Positions 17,651 to 25,768 of a DNA stretch of 60,670 bases are shown piece after piece. The position numbers were made by a program, and so were the translations under genes. Positions within the stretch are counted from its first letter, which is position 1. Every line of letters starts with the position of its first letter. Origin of the DNA: Chlamydiota bacterium (GTDB lineage Bacteria; Chlamydiota; Chlamydiia; Chlamydiales; JAAZZY01); contig JAJACU010000007.1 of assembly GCA_022601345.1 (NCBI GenBank), forward strand, positions 1 to 60,670, written 5' to 3'. The notes beneath the pieces were generated by a model, which saw only the letters and a list, made by a program, of their open reading frames with translations, was not told the DNA's origin and did not search any database.

Positions 17651-17803
17651 TCAAAAGAGCGGCTGTTTGGGGTTCCATTGCCAAGTGCGTAAATATACAA
17701 AGTCAAAAGGGGCCTTTTCATCAGATATCACTTTATTTAAACTCTTATATTCTGCGATCATCCCTATTAGAAATTGGGCGTTGACTATTTCACAACTGGA
17801 TAC
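17651..17803 (-). pseudogene. Possible gene remnant (about 50 open codons)
   Basis: Within the 346-base gap between gntR and the deaminase-like gene, one minus-strand frame stays open from 17803 to a TGA at 17651. It reads like protein, with segments NAQFLIGMIAEYKSL and FVYLRTWQWNPKQPLF, but has no convincing start and a stop immediately upstream. It looks like the C-terminal end of a lost gene. Its family is not recognised. The rest of the gap holds the operator and the untranslated leader of the next gene. Confidence 0.35.
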
Positions 17804-17921
17804 CTATTTTGAAGGTAGATTTGGTATTAAGTTATGAGGACCGTGACACAGTTGAGTGAACAGTCCCATTGGGATTTTCCCCCAATATTAAAACCTCGTA
17901 CTATTTAAAGGTATTTTTTCT

Positions 17922-18488
17922 ATGTCAAGTATCCATTCAACCCATAAAGAAGCAGACCACATCCAAAACATGCAAGCTGTCATAGACTTTGCAAAAGAAA
18001 AAAATAAAATCTGGCCTTTCGCTGCAGCGATTACAACTAAAGAGGGAAAGATTTTATGCAAAGCCACGGATTGTGCTCATATCTCTCCCTTATTTCATGC
18101 TGAGACACTAGCCATCCATGCACTAGTTACCCATAACTTTAAAAAGCAAGATGGCCTCATTTTATATAGCACAACAGAGCCTGATCTTTTATCATTAACT
18201 GCGCTTTACTGGGCTCAGATTACACATGAGCTCAAGTTTGATAAAATAGTTTATGGTGCAGATGCACTGACCATCCAAGAATTATGGGCTTTTGATTTAA
18301 ATATGCCTGTTAAAAAATCTCAAGATATCATTGATAGCCTCAACATTGAAGTACTAGGTCCCATTTTAGAAGAAAAATGCAATGACTTATTTTGCCAAGC
18401 AAAAGATGAGCAAGTTAAGCTAGGCTTAAAACATCCTGGGCGTTTGCTTTCAAATGATTCTTCAGATTTTTATACTCTTTTGGATTAA
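17922..18488 (+). CDS. Nucleoside/guanine deaminase-like protein lacking the zinc cysteines
   Basis: 188 residues with the cytidine-deaminase-like fold of the guanine/tRNA-adenosine deaminase branch. The catalytic HAE is present at 59-61 (FHAETLAI). The second motif, normally EPCPMC, reads EPDLLS at 86-91, so both zinc-binding cysteines are replaced (D88, S91), while the following TALYWAQI and IVYGAD match the family well. The reading frame is intact with no sign of a frameshift. The protein is probably catalytically dead, or has a different metal site or a binding role. It is transcribed away from the GntR regulator. A dead homologue kept at full length is the notable point. Confidence 0.8.
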   Translation: MSSIHSTHKEADHIQNMQAVIDFAKEKNKIWPFAAAITTKEGKILCKATDCAHISPLFHAETLAIHALVTHNFKKQDGLILYSTTEPDLLSLTALYWAQITHELKFDKIVYGADALTIQELWAFDLNMPVKKSQDIIDSLNIEVLGPILEEKCNDLFCQAKDEQVKLGLKHPGRLLSNDSSDFYTLLD

Positions 18489-18763
18489 GTCGATCTAAAA
18501 TTCTTCAACAAACCCTTTATTTCTTCTAAGGTAAATCGCTTTTTTTTATCTAGGAGTTTGAAATAGATGATCCACTTGTAGACAACTACACATCATGTTG
18601 CTGCTAGAGGCCAATTCATGGTGGAATCTTTTGGGATAGTGCTCAAACAGTTGGTATGTATTCAGGACTTTTTAGTGTCGCCGGCTTTTTGCTTGTGTGA
18701 AGAAACCTTATGACAAAGCTGCATTAAATCAAGATTGAGAACACTTATAAACCAGCACTTTGT

Positions 18764-21664
18764 TTAGCTCTCATGGCCTTGAAAGATCTCTTTGATATTT
18801 TCATTATTGCGTTGTAAAATTTCAATAGCATCTTCCACAGAGCAGTTTTTTTCTAGCATTGTCAAAACAAGTTTAGAGCACGGAGGAACATACATCCCTA
18901 ATTGAGATTCCATGATTTTTTTATAACTATGTGCTCGAGTTACAAATTGATATAAAGTCTCATATTTAAAAGACTTTTCGTTAGGGTGAAATTCAGAATA
19001 AATTTTTTGAATGATTCGTATTGTTCTGTCGATTAACTTATTATTGCTTGCTGATAAGTCAATCATAACGTTTCCATGAACTTTATTCATTCCTATCATT
19101 GAAGCATTTGAGATTAAGTTTAAAATCTTTTTCAAAGCTAGTGTCGAGGTAATACCTAACGGATCTTTCTTTAACCCTTTTATCAAAATTCTATTATCAC
19201 AGAATTTTAACTCTTCAAAAAGAGATTCTTCTAGTCCATTTTCTTGGTAGTCTATGGCAATTAACCCTGTTTTCACTCCTTTTTCATGTAGTTCTTTGAG
19301 TTTTTGAATAAGCTGCTTTTGATTTTTACAAGTACCTGAACTTTTTAGAACACCAATAACTAAGTTGTTAGGACTTTCAATTCTTTGTGAAAATGAGCCA
19401 TATCCAGGTTCATCTATTGAAACTATAAGAGAGCTTGTTTCTAAATGCTCAACTGCGCTGCATTTTCTGCCAACAAGGCGCTCCCAAGCTTTAACATTGC
19501 AGTCTTCACCTATAAGGTAGGCTCTAAATTCCGCTTTTTTTTGATTTAAATCATTTATTGATCTGGGTGGGTTTGTGGAAAAGGTTGGTGCAGTTTCAGT
19601 AGTATCAATCATTACTTCTCTTAAAGCTTCTTTTGAAGCTATAAAAGTTACGTATCCAGTATTGGTTTCATCATGGGCTCGTCTAAAGTTTGCATCTGGG
19701 TGTAAAAATGTTTGAAGCTCTTGTTCTACAATTTGATTTACATGAGGTAGTTTTTTGCCAACTTTCGTATAAGCCTCTTTAACCTGCGTTATGAGGTCAT
19801 AAGGTGAGATATCTTGTTCATTTTCAGTATCTAATTGGTTGAGAGCTTTGTTTAGAGTAATGCCTAAACAAAGCTCGGCTAGGCTTGCAGCTTGTAAACG
19901 TGTAGATCCGGCTATTGATTGAGCTCCAATATCAACTAATAGAGGGTTTATATTTTTTTCTTTTATTAAGGTGGAAGTTCTCTCTGGTATTGTTTGACTA
20001 TTATAAAAATAGAAACAGCTTGCATCTTTTTCATGAGCATATGTCCCTGCCCCTATATTAAATTGAGCTGAACCGCTTGCTGAAATTAAAATGACAACAT
20101 CATTGGAATTACATCTTAAATCTTCTAGCGCAGAATAACCAGAAATATGTGAATCTTCAAATCCTTCTTTAGCTTTTACAAATGAATGAGCCCCTCCTGC
20201 TATAACGCCATAAACTGAGTCTTTATATGGTTCTAAATTAGGGCGTCTATTTGCAGTGTAACACTTCCACTTTGCTGCTAAGTCTATAGCTATTCGACCG
20301 CTTGATCCCGACCCTACTAAAAACAATCTTCCACCTTGTTTTATTTTTGAGATTGTTTCGTTGAGTAAAGGGTTGAGTAATTCATCACAAAAATGTACAG
20401 CTCCTTCGATAACACTATTATCTAATTCATTTAATATTTGCAGCCCTTCCATTGAATCCATGTGAAAAGTATCGCTTAGCGATGCAGACTTTTGATTGGA
20501 TTGTTCAGTGGAGATAAAACTAGTGTCATATTTTTTCTTAAACAAAACGTCTTCTTGTTTTTCAGTAATGGGTAAAGAACACAAAATTTGGTCTAAAGTA
20601 GAGTCGTTTTTTATAATATTTTGACGAACAACTAGCTCAGTTATCATAGACTGAGAAGCGTTGATGAAGAGCGGCTTTTGATCGCTATTTAAATTTTTAA
20701 GGTAGCTAGATTGCACAATCATCTGAATAAATTTTTCTGCGTGTTCATTTTTAAATAAACCACCTATTAAGTAGATATATGGATTCTTTAATTGCGTTTG
20801 CATTAGGCCAAGATGTGCAAGATGTGCAAGATTATCCGCGGCGTTATTGATAATTTGATAGGAAACTTTGTCGCCTTTCCATGCTTCTGTGAAAACAATT
20901 TTAGCTATTGAAGCAATTTTTGCAGGAGATTCTTTATTGTGATTAATAGAAGCAATAAGCTGTTTTGGGTTGTCGACATCAAATGATTTAGCTACAAGAT
21001 CTCTAAGTGAAGTTGTGTTTCCGTATTCATATTCTTGCTCAATTGCTGCGCGAATCCCTTTTAGTCCAACTTCGTACCCACTTCCCTCGTCAGCGATTCT
21101 GTAACCTAACCCGCCGAATCTAAAAGTTGTTCCATCTTTTTTCATAAAGCAGATAGATCCAGTTCCTGAAATTAAAATACCCCCGTCATTTTTCACTAAC
21201 TCCACTGCCATAGCTGCATCAGATAAAATAGTGACATTTTTATTTTCGAAGCCTAGATCTTCAATTATTTTAGGTAAAGTGTCTGATTTTTCTGGGTTTG
21301 CAGCTCCAGCGAATCCACCGATAAAAACACTTTGCGAAAGCAGCTCTTGAGCAGGGATTTTGTTTTCTCCAATTAATAACTTGTTGAAAAGATGCTCAAA
21401 GCTCTCATGAAGCTCCTCTTTTTTTAATGAGGCTAGGTTTGAGGAACCTGAAGTGAGGCTATAGCATGTTTTACCTGAATTTTGATTTTGTAGGAGTTGT
21501 CTTTCGCCTTTTGCATTTAATACTACAAGTTCTGTTTTAGATCCTCCTCCGTCCACACAAAATATGTAGTTTGCTGTTTTTATATCGTTTTTTATATCTG
21601 TTGCAGATAGATGAAAAAGTGGGATAAAAAGAGATAATAAAAGAAACTTGATCGATGACATCAT
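18764..21664 (-). CDS. Fusion: BadF-type amino-sugar kinase + GCKR/MurQ-like double SIS protein
   Basis: 966 residues. After a hydrophobic leader (about 4-22), residues 30-355 form an ASKHA-type kinase of the BadF/BcrA family (N-acetylglucosamine-kinase branch) with CVDGGGSKTELV, GTGSICF and GGLGYRIADEGSGYEVG. Residues about 410-960 hold two SIS-like domains. The first has GSGSSGRIAIDLAAK and IAGGAHSFVKAKEGFEDS, and the C-terminal part has KVHGNVMIDLSASNNKL. Both MurQ etherase and glucokinase regulatory protein (GCKR) share these motifs. The MurQ catalytic glutamate segment (ASECPP) reads AAKWKC, and a second SIS domain plus IAGG...EGFEDS is closer to GCKR. It may be a kinase carrying its own regulator. 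A GH18 chitinase lies 94 bases upstream on the same strand. An exported kinase would lack ATP, so the leader may be a membrane anchor or a misread start. Confidence 0.85.
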   Translation of the reverse strand: MMSSIKFLLLSLFIPLFHLSATDIKNDIKTANYIFCVDGGGSKTELVVLNAKGERQLLQNQNSGKTCYSLTSGSSNLASLKKEELHESFEHLFNKLLIGENKIPAQELLSQSVFIGGFAGAANPEKSDTLPKIIEDLGFENKNVTILSDAAMAVELVKNDGGILISGTGSICFMKKDGTTFRFGGLGYRIADEGSGYEVGLKGIRAAIEQEYEYGNTTSLRDLVAKSFDVDNPKQLIASINHNKESPAKIASIAKIVFTEAWKGDKVSYQIINNAADNLAHLAHLGLMQTQLKNPYIYLIGGLFKNEHAEKFIQMIVQSSYLKNLNSDQKPLFINASQSMITELVVRQNIIKNDSTLDQILCSLPITEKQEDVLFKKKYDTSFISTEQSNQKSASLSDTFHMDSMEGLQILNELDNSVIEGAVHFCDELLNPLLNETISKIKQGGRLFLVGSGSSGRIAIDLAAKWKCYTANRRPNLEPYKDSVYGVIAGGAHSFVKAKEGFEDSHISGYSALEDLRCNSNDVVILISASGSAQFNIGAGTYAHEKDASCFYFYNSQTIPERTSTLIKEKNINPLLVDIGAQSIAGSTRLQAASLAELCLGITLNKALNQLDTENEQDISPYDLITQVKEAYTKVGKKLPHVNQIVEQELQTFLHPDANFRRAHDETNTGYVTFIASKEALREVMIDTTETAPTFSTNPPRSINDLNQKKAEFRAYLIGEDCNVKAWERLVGRKCSAVEHLETSSLIVSIDEPGYGSFSQRIESPNNLVIGVLKSSGTCKNQKQLIQKLKELHEKGVKTGLIAIDYQENGLEESLFEELKFCDNRILIKGLKKDPLGITSTLALKKILNLISNASMIGMNKVHGNVMIDLSASNNKLIDRTIRIIQKIYSEFHPNEKSFKYETLYQFVTRAHSYKKIMESQLGMYVPPCSKLVLTMLEKNCSVEDAIEILQRNNENIKEIFQGHES

Positions 21665-21758
21665 CGGCTCCTAGGTTAAAGTAAAAATGTTAATCAATGT
21701 GTGCAATAGTCACAAGGGGGTAGAATTTCTCTGTAATTTATGCACTCACCAAATTTTC

Positions 21759-22607
21759 TTAAGCTTTGTTATACTCATCAGTTATCTGTTGGGTATATTT
21801 CCCTTCATCACTGTCTTTTTGATCCCATACCGCAGTACTGAAGCTATTGTCTTTAGCAAACTTTACATAAGCTGCTCTATCGCCTTCTGAGACAGCTGTG
21901 TTTGTAGGATCAACGCCAATGCTAATGTGACTTGGATCAATACCATATTTTTCTCCAAAGTCTTTCCAGCGAAGCATAAAACTTTTATTATCTTTTACAT
22001 TGCACCCAGGGTAGTCATAGCTCATGACATAAATACGATCGACAGCAGAATGACCATTATCTAACTTCGAATGGTCTAGAATTTGTCCTAGAAAATCTTG
22101 CCAATTGTATCGATTTGTTCCATCATTTCCTGCAGATGTGCAAATACTAGTTTTTAGGTTGGGATTTGTTTCTTTGAAATTTTTTATTAGTTCTCCGACA
22201 AGAGCCCTCTGCCCATCACTTTTTTGCTCTTCATAATCAAAATCAATACCATCAATTTCATTTTCTTTACAAAAGTGAGCTAGATCTTGACCCATTTTTT
22301 GAACATTTCCAGCGGTTAATTGATCCCATGTGTTATTATAGACGGCTTGTCCACCAGCACCTCCTAAAGAGATTTTTACTGAAATATTTTTTGCATGGCA
22401 TGCCTGTGTATACTCACCCAAAAGCTTGTGACTCCAATTTAAGCCATCAATAATCCAATTTCCATTGGATAAGTCGAGCTTTCCTTCAAAAATGTTTATA
22501 GTATTTACTCCTGGGGGGAGTTTGGAAGGATCAGGTAGTGCCCCCCAATTTTTAACCCAAACAGAGTGTTCAATAGTGCTTGTACTTGGAGAAATTGAAT
22601 TAATCAT
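21759..22607 (-). CDS. Glycoside hydrolase family 18 (chitinase-like)
   Basis: 282 residues, a single GH18 TIM barrel. The substrate-strand motif SLGGAGG is at 80-86 and the catalytic DGIDFDYE at 119-126 has both the assisting aspartates and the acid glutamate (E126). YVMSYDYPG near 200 supplies further subsites. No signal peptide, chitin-binding domain or membrane segment is present. The N-terminus is Ser/Thr-rich (NSISPSTSTIEHS), as in many type III effectors. Expected activity is hydrolysis of chitin or other beta-1,4-GlcNAc polymers, or endo-GlcNAcase action. Its product could feed the GlcNAc-type kinase encoded next to it. Whether it is secreted into the host is inference. Confidence 0.9.
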   Translation of the reverse strand: MINSISPSTSTIEHSVWVKNWGALPDPSKLPPGVNTINIFEGKLDLSNGNWIIDGLNWSHKLLGEYTQACHAKNISVKISLGGAGGQAVYNNTWDQLTAGNVQKMGQDLAHFCKENEIDGIDFDYEEQKSDGQRALVGELIKNFKETNPNLKTSICTSAGNDGTNRYNWQDFLGQILDHSKLDNGHSAVDRIYVMSYDYPGCNVKDNKSFMLRWKDFGEKYGIDPSHISIGVDPTNTAVSEGDRAAYVKFAKDNSFSTAVWDQKDSDEGKYTQQITDEYNKA

Positions 22608-22722
22608 AGCATCCTCACCTTCTATATTTTGCCTTAAAATACCGGCTATTCAATGCAAATAGCTGGAGTGATTTTAACAAGAAGTTTACAGCGGCCCAAC
22701 TTTGAAAGCTAGATAGGATAAA

Positions 22723-23571
22723 TTAATTTTTTAATCCCATAATGGGAAGTCCATCAAAAGCAGAGATCTCAACTATTTTTTCATAGATTTTTTTCTCACT
22801 TAAACGAGTAGTCTCTAACAGATTAGGAATCAAATCTAAGTCTTTTTCGTCATGATTTCTTTGCAAGTTTTTTTGTTTTAGATAATCGTTTACTTCAACA
22901 GCAAGTTGCTCTAGTTGTCTTTGTGTTAAGTCTGGATTTGGCAGAGCTTTTGTGTAATGTAGGCAGGTTACTTTTGCATGGGGCAAGGTTTCACTTATAG
23001 AATCTACTGCATGGCAATAGCGAATAGAGTCATCTAAAAATAAAACCTGAAAAGATTTATCACATGTTCTCCAGCTAGGATCCTCATTCATCCACTTAAT
23101 AAGGCTTACGCCTTTAGGCATGCGTTTTTTGCTATTGTCCGGGTAAAATTGCTTAAAGATAACATCTGAAATCTTCAAGTCGATGCCAGATTGTTTTAAA
23201 TGTTTTTGGGTAATCTCTCTCATTCCAAGCCCACGAGAGGTCAAAATCTTAACATGCCATCCACGATCTCTAAATTTAGCTATGATACTATTTATCTTAT
23301 CAACGGGTTCACAAGACTTATAGTCTATATCCTGACGAAGTTGAACAGTCCAGTGATAATGAGCATTTGCATCTAGACCATTCAAGGTATTATATTTCAT
23401 TAGAAATTGGTAGAAATGCTCACTACCAAAAATGCTTTTAGCTTCAATAAGGGTTTGATCCAAATCGAGCGCAAGAACGCCCTGCTCTTCTTCATCGATT
23501 TGATTTAGAAATAAGGGCGCTAATTCCTCAAAAGAATCAATTTGTGGAAATTGTTTTATGCTTAAGCTCAT
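22723..23571 (-). CDS. DUF2608 HAD-superfamily phosphatase-like protein
   Basis: 282 residues. HAD motif I is LALDLDQTLIEAK (nucleophile D, near 36-38), motif II falls at VKILTSRG, and motif IV is VLFLDDS. The pattern, including a cap between motifs and YCHAVD after motif IV, matches the DUF2608 family that is frequent in Legionella and environmental Chlamydiae. No signal peptide is visible, although many family members have one. Its ATG overlaps the stop of the Nudix gene by one base, so the two are co-translated. The substrate is unknown. Confidence 0.85.
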   Translation of the reverse strand: MSLSIKQFPQIDSFEELAPLFLNQIDEEEQGVLALDLDQTLIEAKSIFGSEHFYQFLMKYNTLNGLDANAHYHWTVQLRQDIDYKSCEPVDKINSIIAKFRDRGWHVKILTSRGLGMREITQKHLKQSGIDLKISDVIFKQFYPDNSKKRMPKGVSLIKWMNEDPSWRTCDKSFQVLFLDDSIRYCHAVDSISETLPHAKVTCLHYTKALPNPDLTQRQLEQLAVEVNDYLKQKNLQRNHDEKDLDLIPNLLETTRLSEKKIYEKIVEISAFDGLPIMGLKN

Positions 23572-24536
23572 CAGGTGGCTTTTGTGCTTAGCGTTCTTGT
23601 GGGAGAAAAGACTGACATAAAACTTTTGTCTTTTGCTAGGCTTAAGCCTTGTCTTTCAAAGGCGGCTTTTACTGCAAGTTTGACTTCTTCTCCAATTGGA
23701 TATTCTGATAGTGTGTCTCCAGATTCAGTGATCTCTCTGTGAGTAAACCATTGAGCTATTTTTATTTCATCTTCAGGTGGATTAAGTGGAATATCACTTG
23801 TTCCAGGTTGAACGCTAAGACTCCAAGTCTGGTTAATAGCTGGTGCCAGCTGATTACCTGGAAAACTCAGCTGACCTACCAAGGTAGGTGTTTCGTCTTC
23901 AACTAAATCAAATTCTACCCCACTTTCTTCACGAGCTTCGCGCAAAGCTGTAGTCCAAAGAGGTTGCCCTTTATCTTCACGACTATAAGATCCTCCTGGA
24001 AGGTTCCAGCGAGGGCGCCCTTGATTAACAACAAGTAACACCGTATTAGCAGCTTTGTCGACGACAACTGCAGTTCCTCCGATATTATGGGTGGCTCCTG
24101 GTGGAATAGAGCATTCTTTTTTAGAAATCCATTTCCAGCATCTGGTTTGATTGGTCTGACTATCATGAACTACATCTGATCTAGGAGCATCACCTGCTTG
24201 AAAGTCTGGTGCAATCTTTCCCAGTACTGATAAGGATACAGGGTTAGGTACGTTTATCCATAGAGAGTTAAATTGGCCATCATAGCAATGTTTTGAGAAA
24301 AATTTGCTAAGTCTATCTCCGACTTTCTTTGCAGTGTCTTCATTAGGGGGAGATAATAACGTGATCTGACAAGCTCCGTAACGGTCATTTTTGACAGTAA
24401 AAGGAGCACATTCGCAAGTATAAGCTGTGACTCCCTTATCAGGACGCCCAGATAATGGGTAGGCAACTGTAGAAAATGGCTCAAATAAATCTTCAAGTCC
24501 TGCATAAAAAGAACCTGCTTCTGATGAACTTGCCAT
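23571..24536 (-). CDS. Nudix hydrolase domain protein
   Basis: 321 residues. The Nudix domain occupies about 160-300: GGTAVVVDK, then WNLPGG and the box end LREAREESGV. The spacing between the first glycine and REAREE is about four residues longer than canonical (insert SREDKGQP), but the metal-binding REAREE is intact. The N-terminal 150 residues have no recognised domain and may set specificity. It forms a two-gene unit with the downstream DUF2608 phosphatase (one-base overlap). It lies next to the type III secretion operon on the same strand, 115 bases after sctT. Nucleotide-diphosphate cleavage is expected from the family; the target is unknown. Confidence 0.88.
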   Translation of the reverse strand: MASSSEAGSFYAGLEDLFEPFSTVAYPLSGRPDKGVTAYTCECAPFTVKNDRYGACQITLLSPPNEDTAKKVGDRLSKFFSKHCYDGQFNSLWINVPNPVSLSVLGKIAPDFQAGDAPRSDVVHDSQTNQTRCWKWISKKECSIPPGATHNIGGTAVVVDKAANTVLLVVNQGRPRWNLPGGSYSREDKGQPLWTTALREAREESGVEFDLVEDETPTLVGQLSFPGNQLAPAINQTWSLSVQPGTSDIPLNPPEDEIKIAQWFTHREITESGDTLSEYPIGEEVKLAVKAAFERQGLSLAKDKSFMSVFSPTRTLSTKAT

Positions 24537-24651
24537 AACTTACCTCTATATTTGATTATTAAGGCGCCATTGTATGAAGAAGCCGTATTAAACTAAATAT
24601 ATTTGAGTAAATCTTTGCAAATTCTTAATGTAAGAGTTGCTTTTAAGCAGC

Positions 24652-25485
24652 TTAAACACTAGCTGTAGGATTGGGAAAGACAGTAAATATTTGATAGATT
24701 TTTTTAAACCAAAGCAAGGTTTCTTTGTCCAATTGATAAATAATAAAGTGAAAACCGATGAACAATATAATTAAGCCAAGAAGTGACTTAATAGGCATAC
24801 CTAAAAACGCAATTTGAACTTGCGGAGCAAGTCGATTGGCTATACCTAAAAAGATATCGGCCATTAACATAGCAATTAGTGGTGGAGAGGCAAAACGTAC
24901 AGCTAAAGAAAACAGAGTCTCCATAAGCTCTATGGCCATTTTCCAAAAGACGTTTTGATTAAACGAAGTTATGTTCATAAGCACATCAGGTGGAATGCGC
25001 TGAAATGAAACAACTATAGTTTCAAAAAATAGGTGTATGCCCCCAATGACAAAAAAGCCGACTAAAATGATTTCATTTAAAAACATTCCGATTGGGGAAG
25101 TTTGAGTCGTTAGGGTAGGGTCTGTGACCATTAAACTTGCTGAACCTCTTTGGTGGTCAATAATTGAACCTGCTGATGTTGCAATATTGAAAGGTATTGC
25201 TGATAGAAAACCTATTAGATAACCAATAAAAACTTCTTTAACAGCGAGCATTGCTAAGGGAAATCCAAAAACTAAACCATTCATCGATAGAGGTGCTAAA
25301 AAGGGGAGTAGTATCAATGAAAGAAAAAGGGCAAATCCAATTTTTGTTGAAGAAGGTAGAAGGCGACCTCCTAAAAAAGGAGCTAAAATAATTATAGGGG
25401 TTATTCGTAATACTACAAGTAGTAGCAAGGCTAAAGAATTCTCAATAGGATACTTTGCTAAGAGCTGCAGATAATCATTACCCAC
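24652..25485 (-). CDS. sctT: Type III secretion export apparatus protein SctT
   Basis: FliR/YscT family inner-membrane protein of the export gate. 277 residues with six or so hydrophobic segments, starting PIENSLALLLLVVLRITPIIILAPFLG in outline. Family traits include KIGFALFLSL, the VKEVFIGYLIGF segment and IDHQRGSASLMVTDPTLTTQTSPIG, which matches the FliR pattern around the conserved DxxxG. It is the last gene of the sctJ-K-L-R-S-T run and shares one base with sctS. Confidence 0.95.
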   Translation of the reverse strand: MGNDYLQLLAKYPIENSLALLLLVVLRITPIIILAPFLGGRLLPSSTKIGFALFLSLILLPFLAPLSMNGLVFGFPLAMLAVKEVFIGYLIGFLSAIPFNIATSAGSIIDHQRGSASLMVTDPTLTTQTSPIGMFLNEIILVGFFVIGGIHLFFETIVVSFQRIPPDVLMNITSFNQNVFWKMAIELMETLFSLAVRFASPPLIAMLMADIFLGIANRLAPQVQIAFLGMPIKSLLGLIILFIGFHFIIYQLDKETLLWFKKIYQIFTVFPNPTASV

Positions 25486-25754
25486 TAGAAACTCCAGCGG
25501 TAGAAATTAAAGAAGATATGTTGAGCAAATTGTACAATTTGAGTCCCTAACCACGATCCCATAAACATTAGGGTTACAATTACAGCTACGAGCTTAACTG
25601 TAAATGACAGAGTTTGCTCTTGAATTTGTGTGGCAGCTTGAATAACGGCAACAAGTAAACCAAATGCCATACTAATTAATATTGGTGGCCCAGAAAGGAC
25701 AAGTATTAAGTAAAGTCCTTGGTAGGCCATTTGAGTGATTTGATTTTGCATCAT
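25485..25754 (-). CDS. sctS: Type III secretion export apparatus protein SctS
   Basis: 89 residues, FliQ/YscS family, two transmembrane helices (about 12-35 and 50-70). The conserved core LVAVIQAATQIQEQTLSF joins them. It forms the export gate with SctR and SctT. It is 14 bases after sctR and overlaps sctT by one base. Confidence 0.96.
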   Translation of the reverse strand: MMQNQITQMAYQGLYLILVLSGPPILISMAFGLLVAVIQAATQIQEQTLSFTVKLVAVIVTLMFMGSWLGTQIVQFAQHIFFNFYRWSF

Positions 25755-25768
25755 AGTTATTACTTTCC

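Noticed and set aside
18489-18763. Possible gene fragment between the deaminase-like and kinase-fusion genes (plus-strand text like HGGIFWDSAQTVGMYSG)
   Set aside because: Only about 27 open codons with no start or recognised family. Too short to support as a remnant. The 275-base gap holds nothing else clear.
18764-21664. Simple annotation as MurQ etherase alone
   Set aside because: The N-terminal 355 residues are a distinct kinase, and the MurQ catalytic segment is altered, so the single-enzyme label would mislead.
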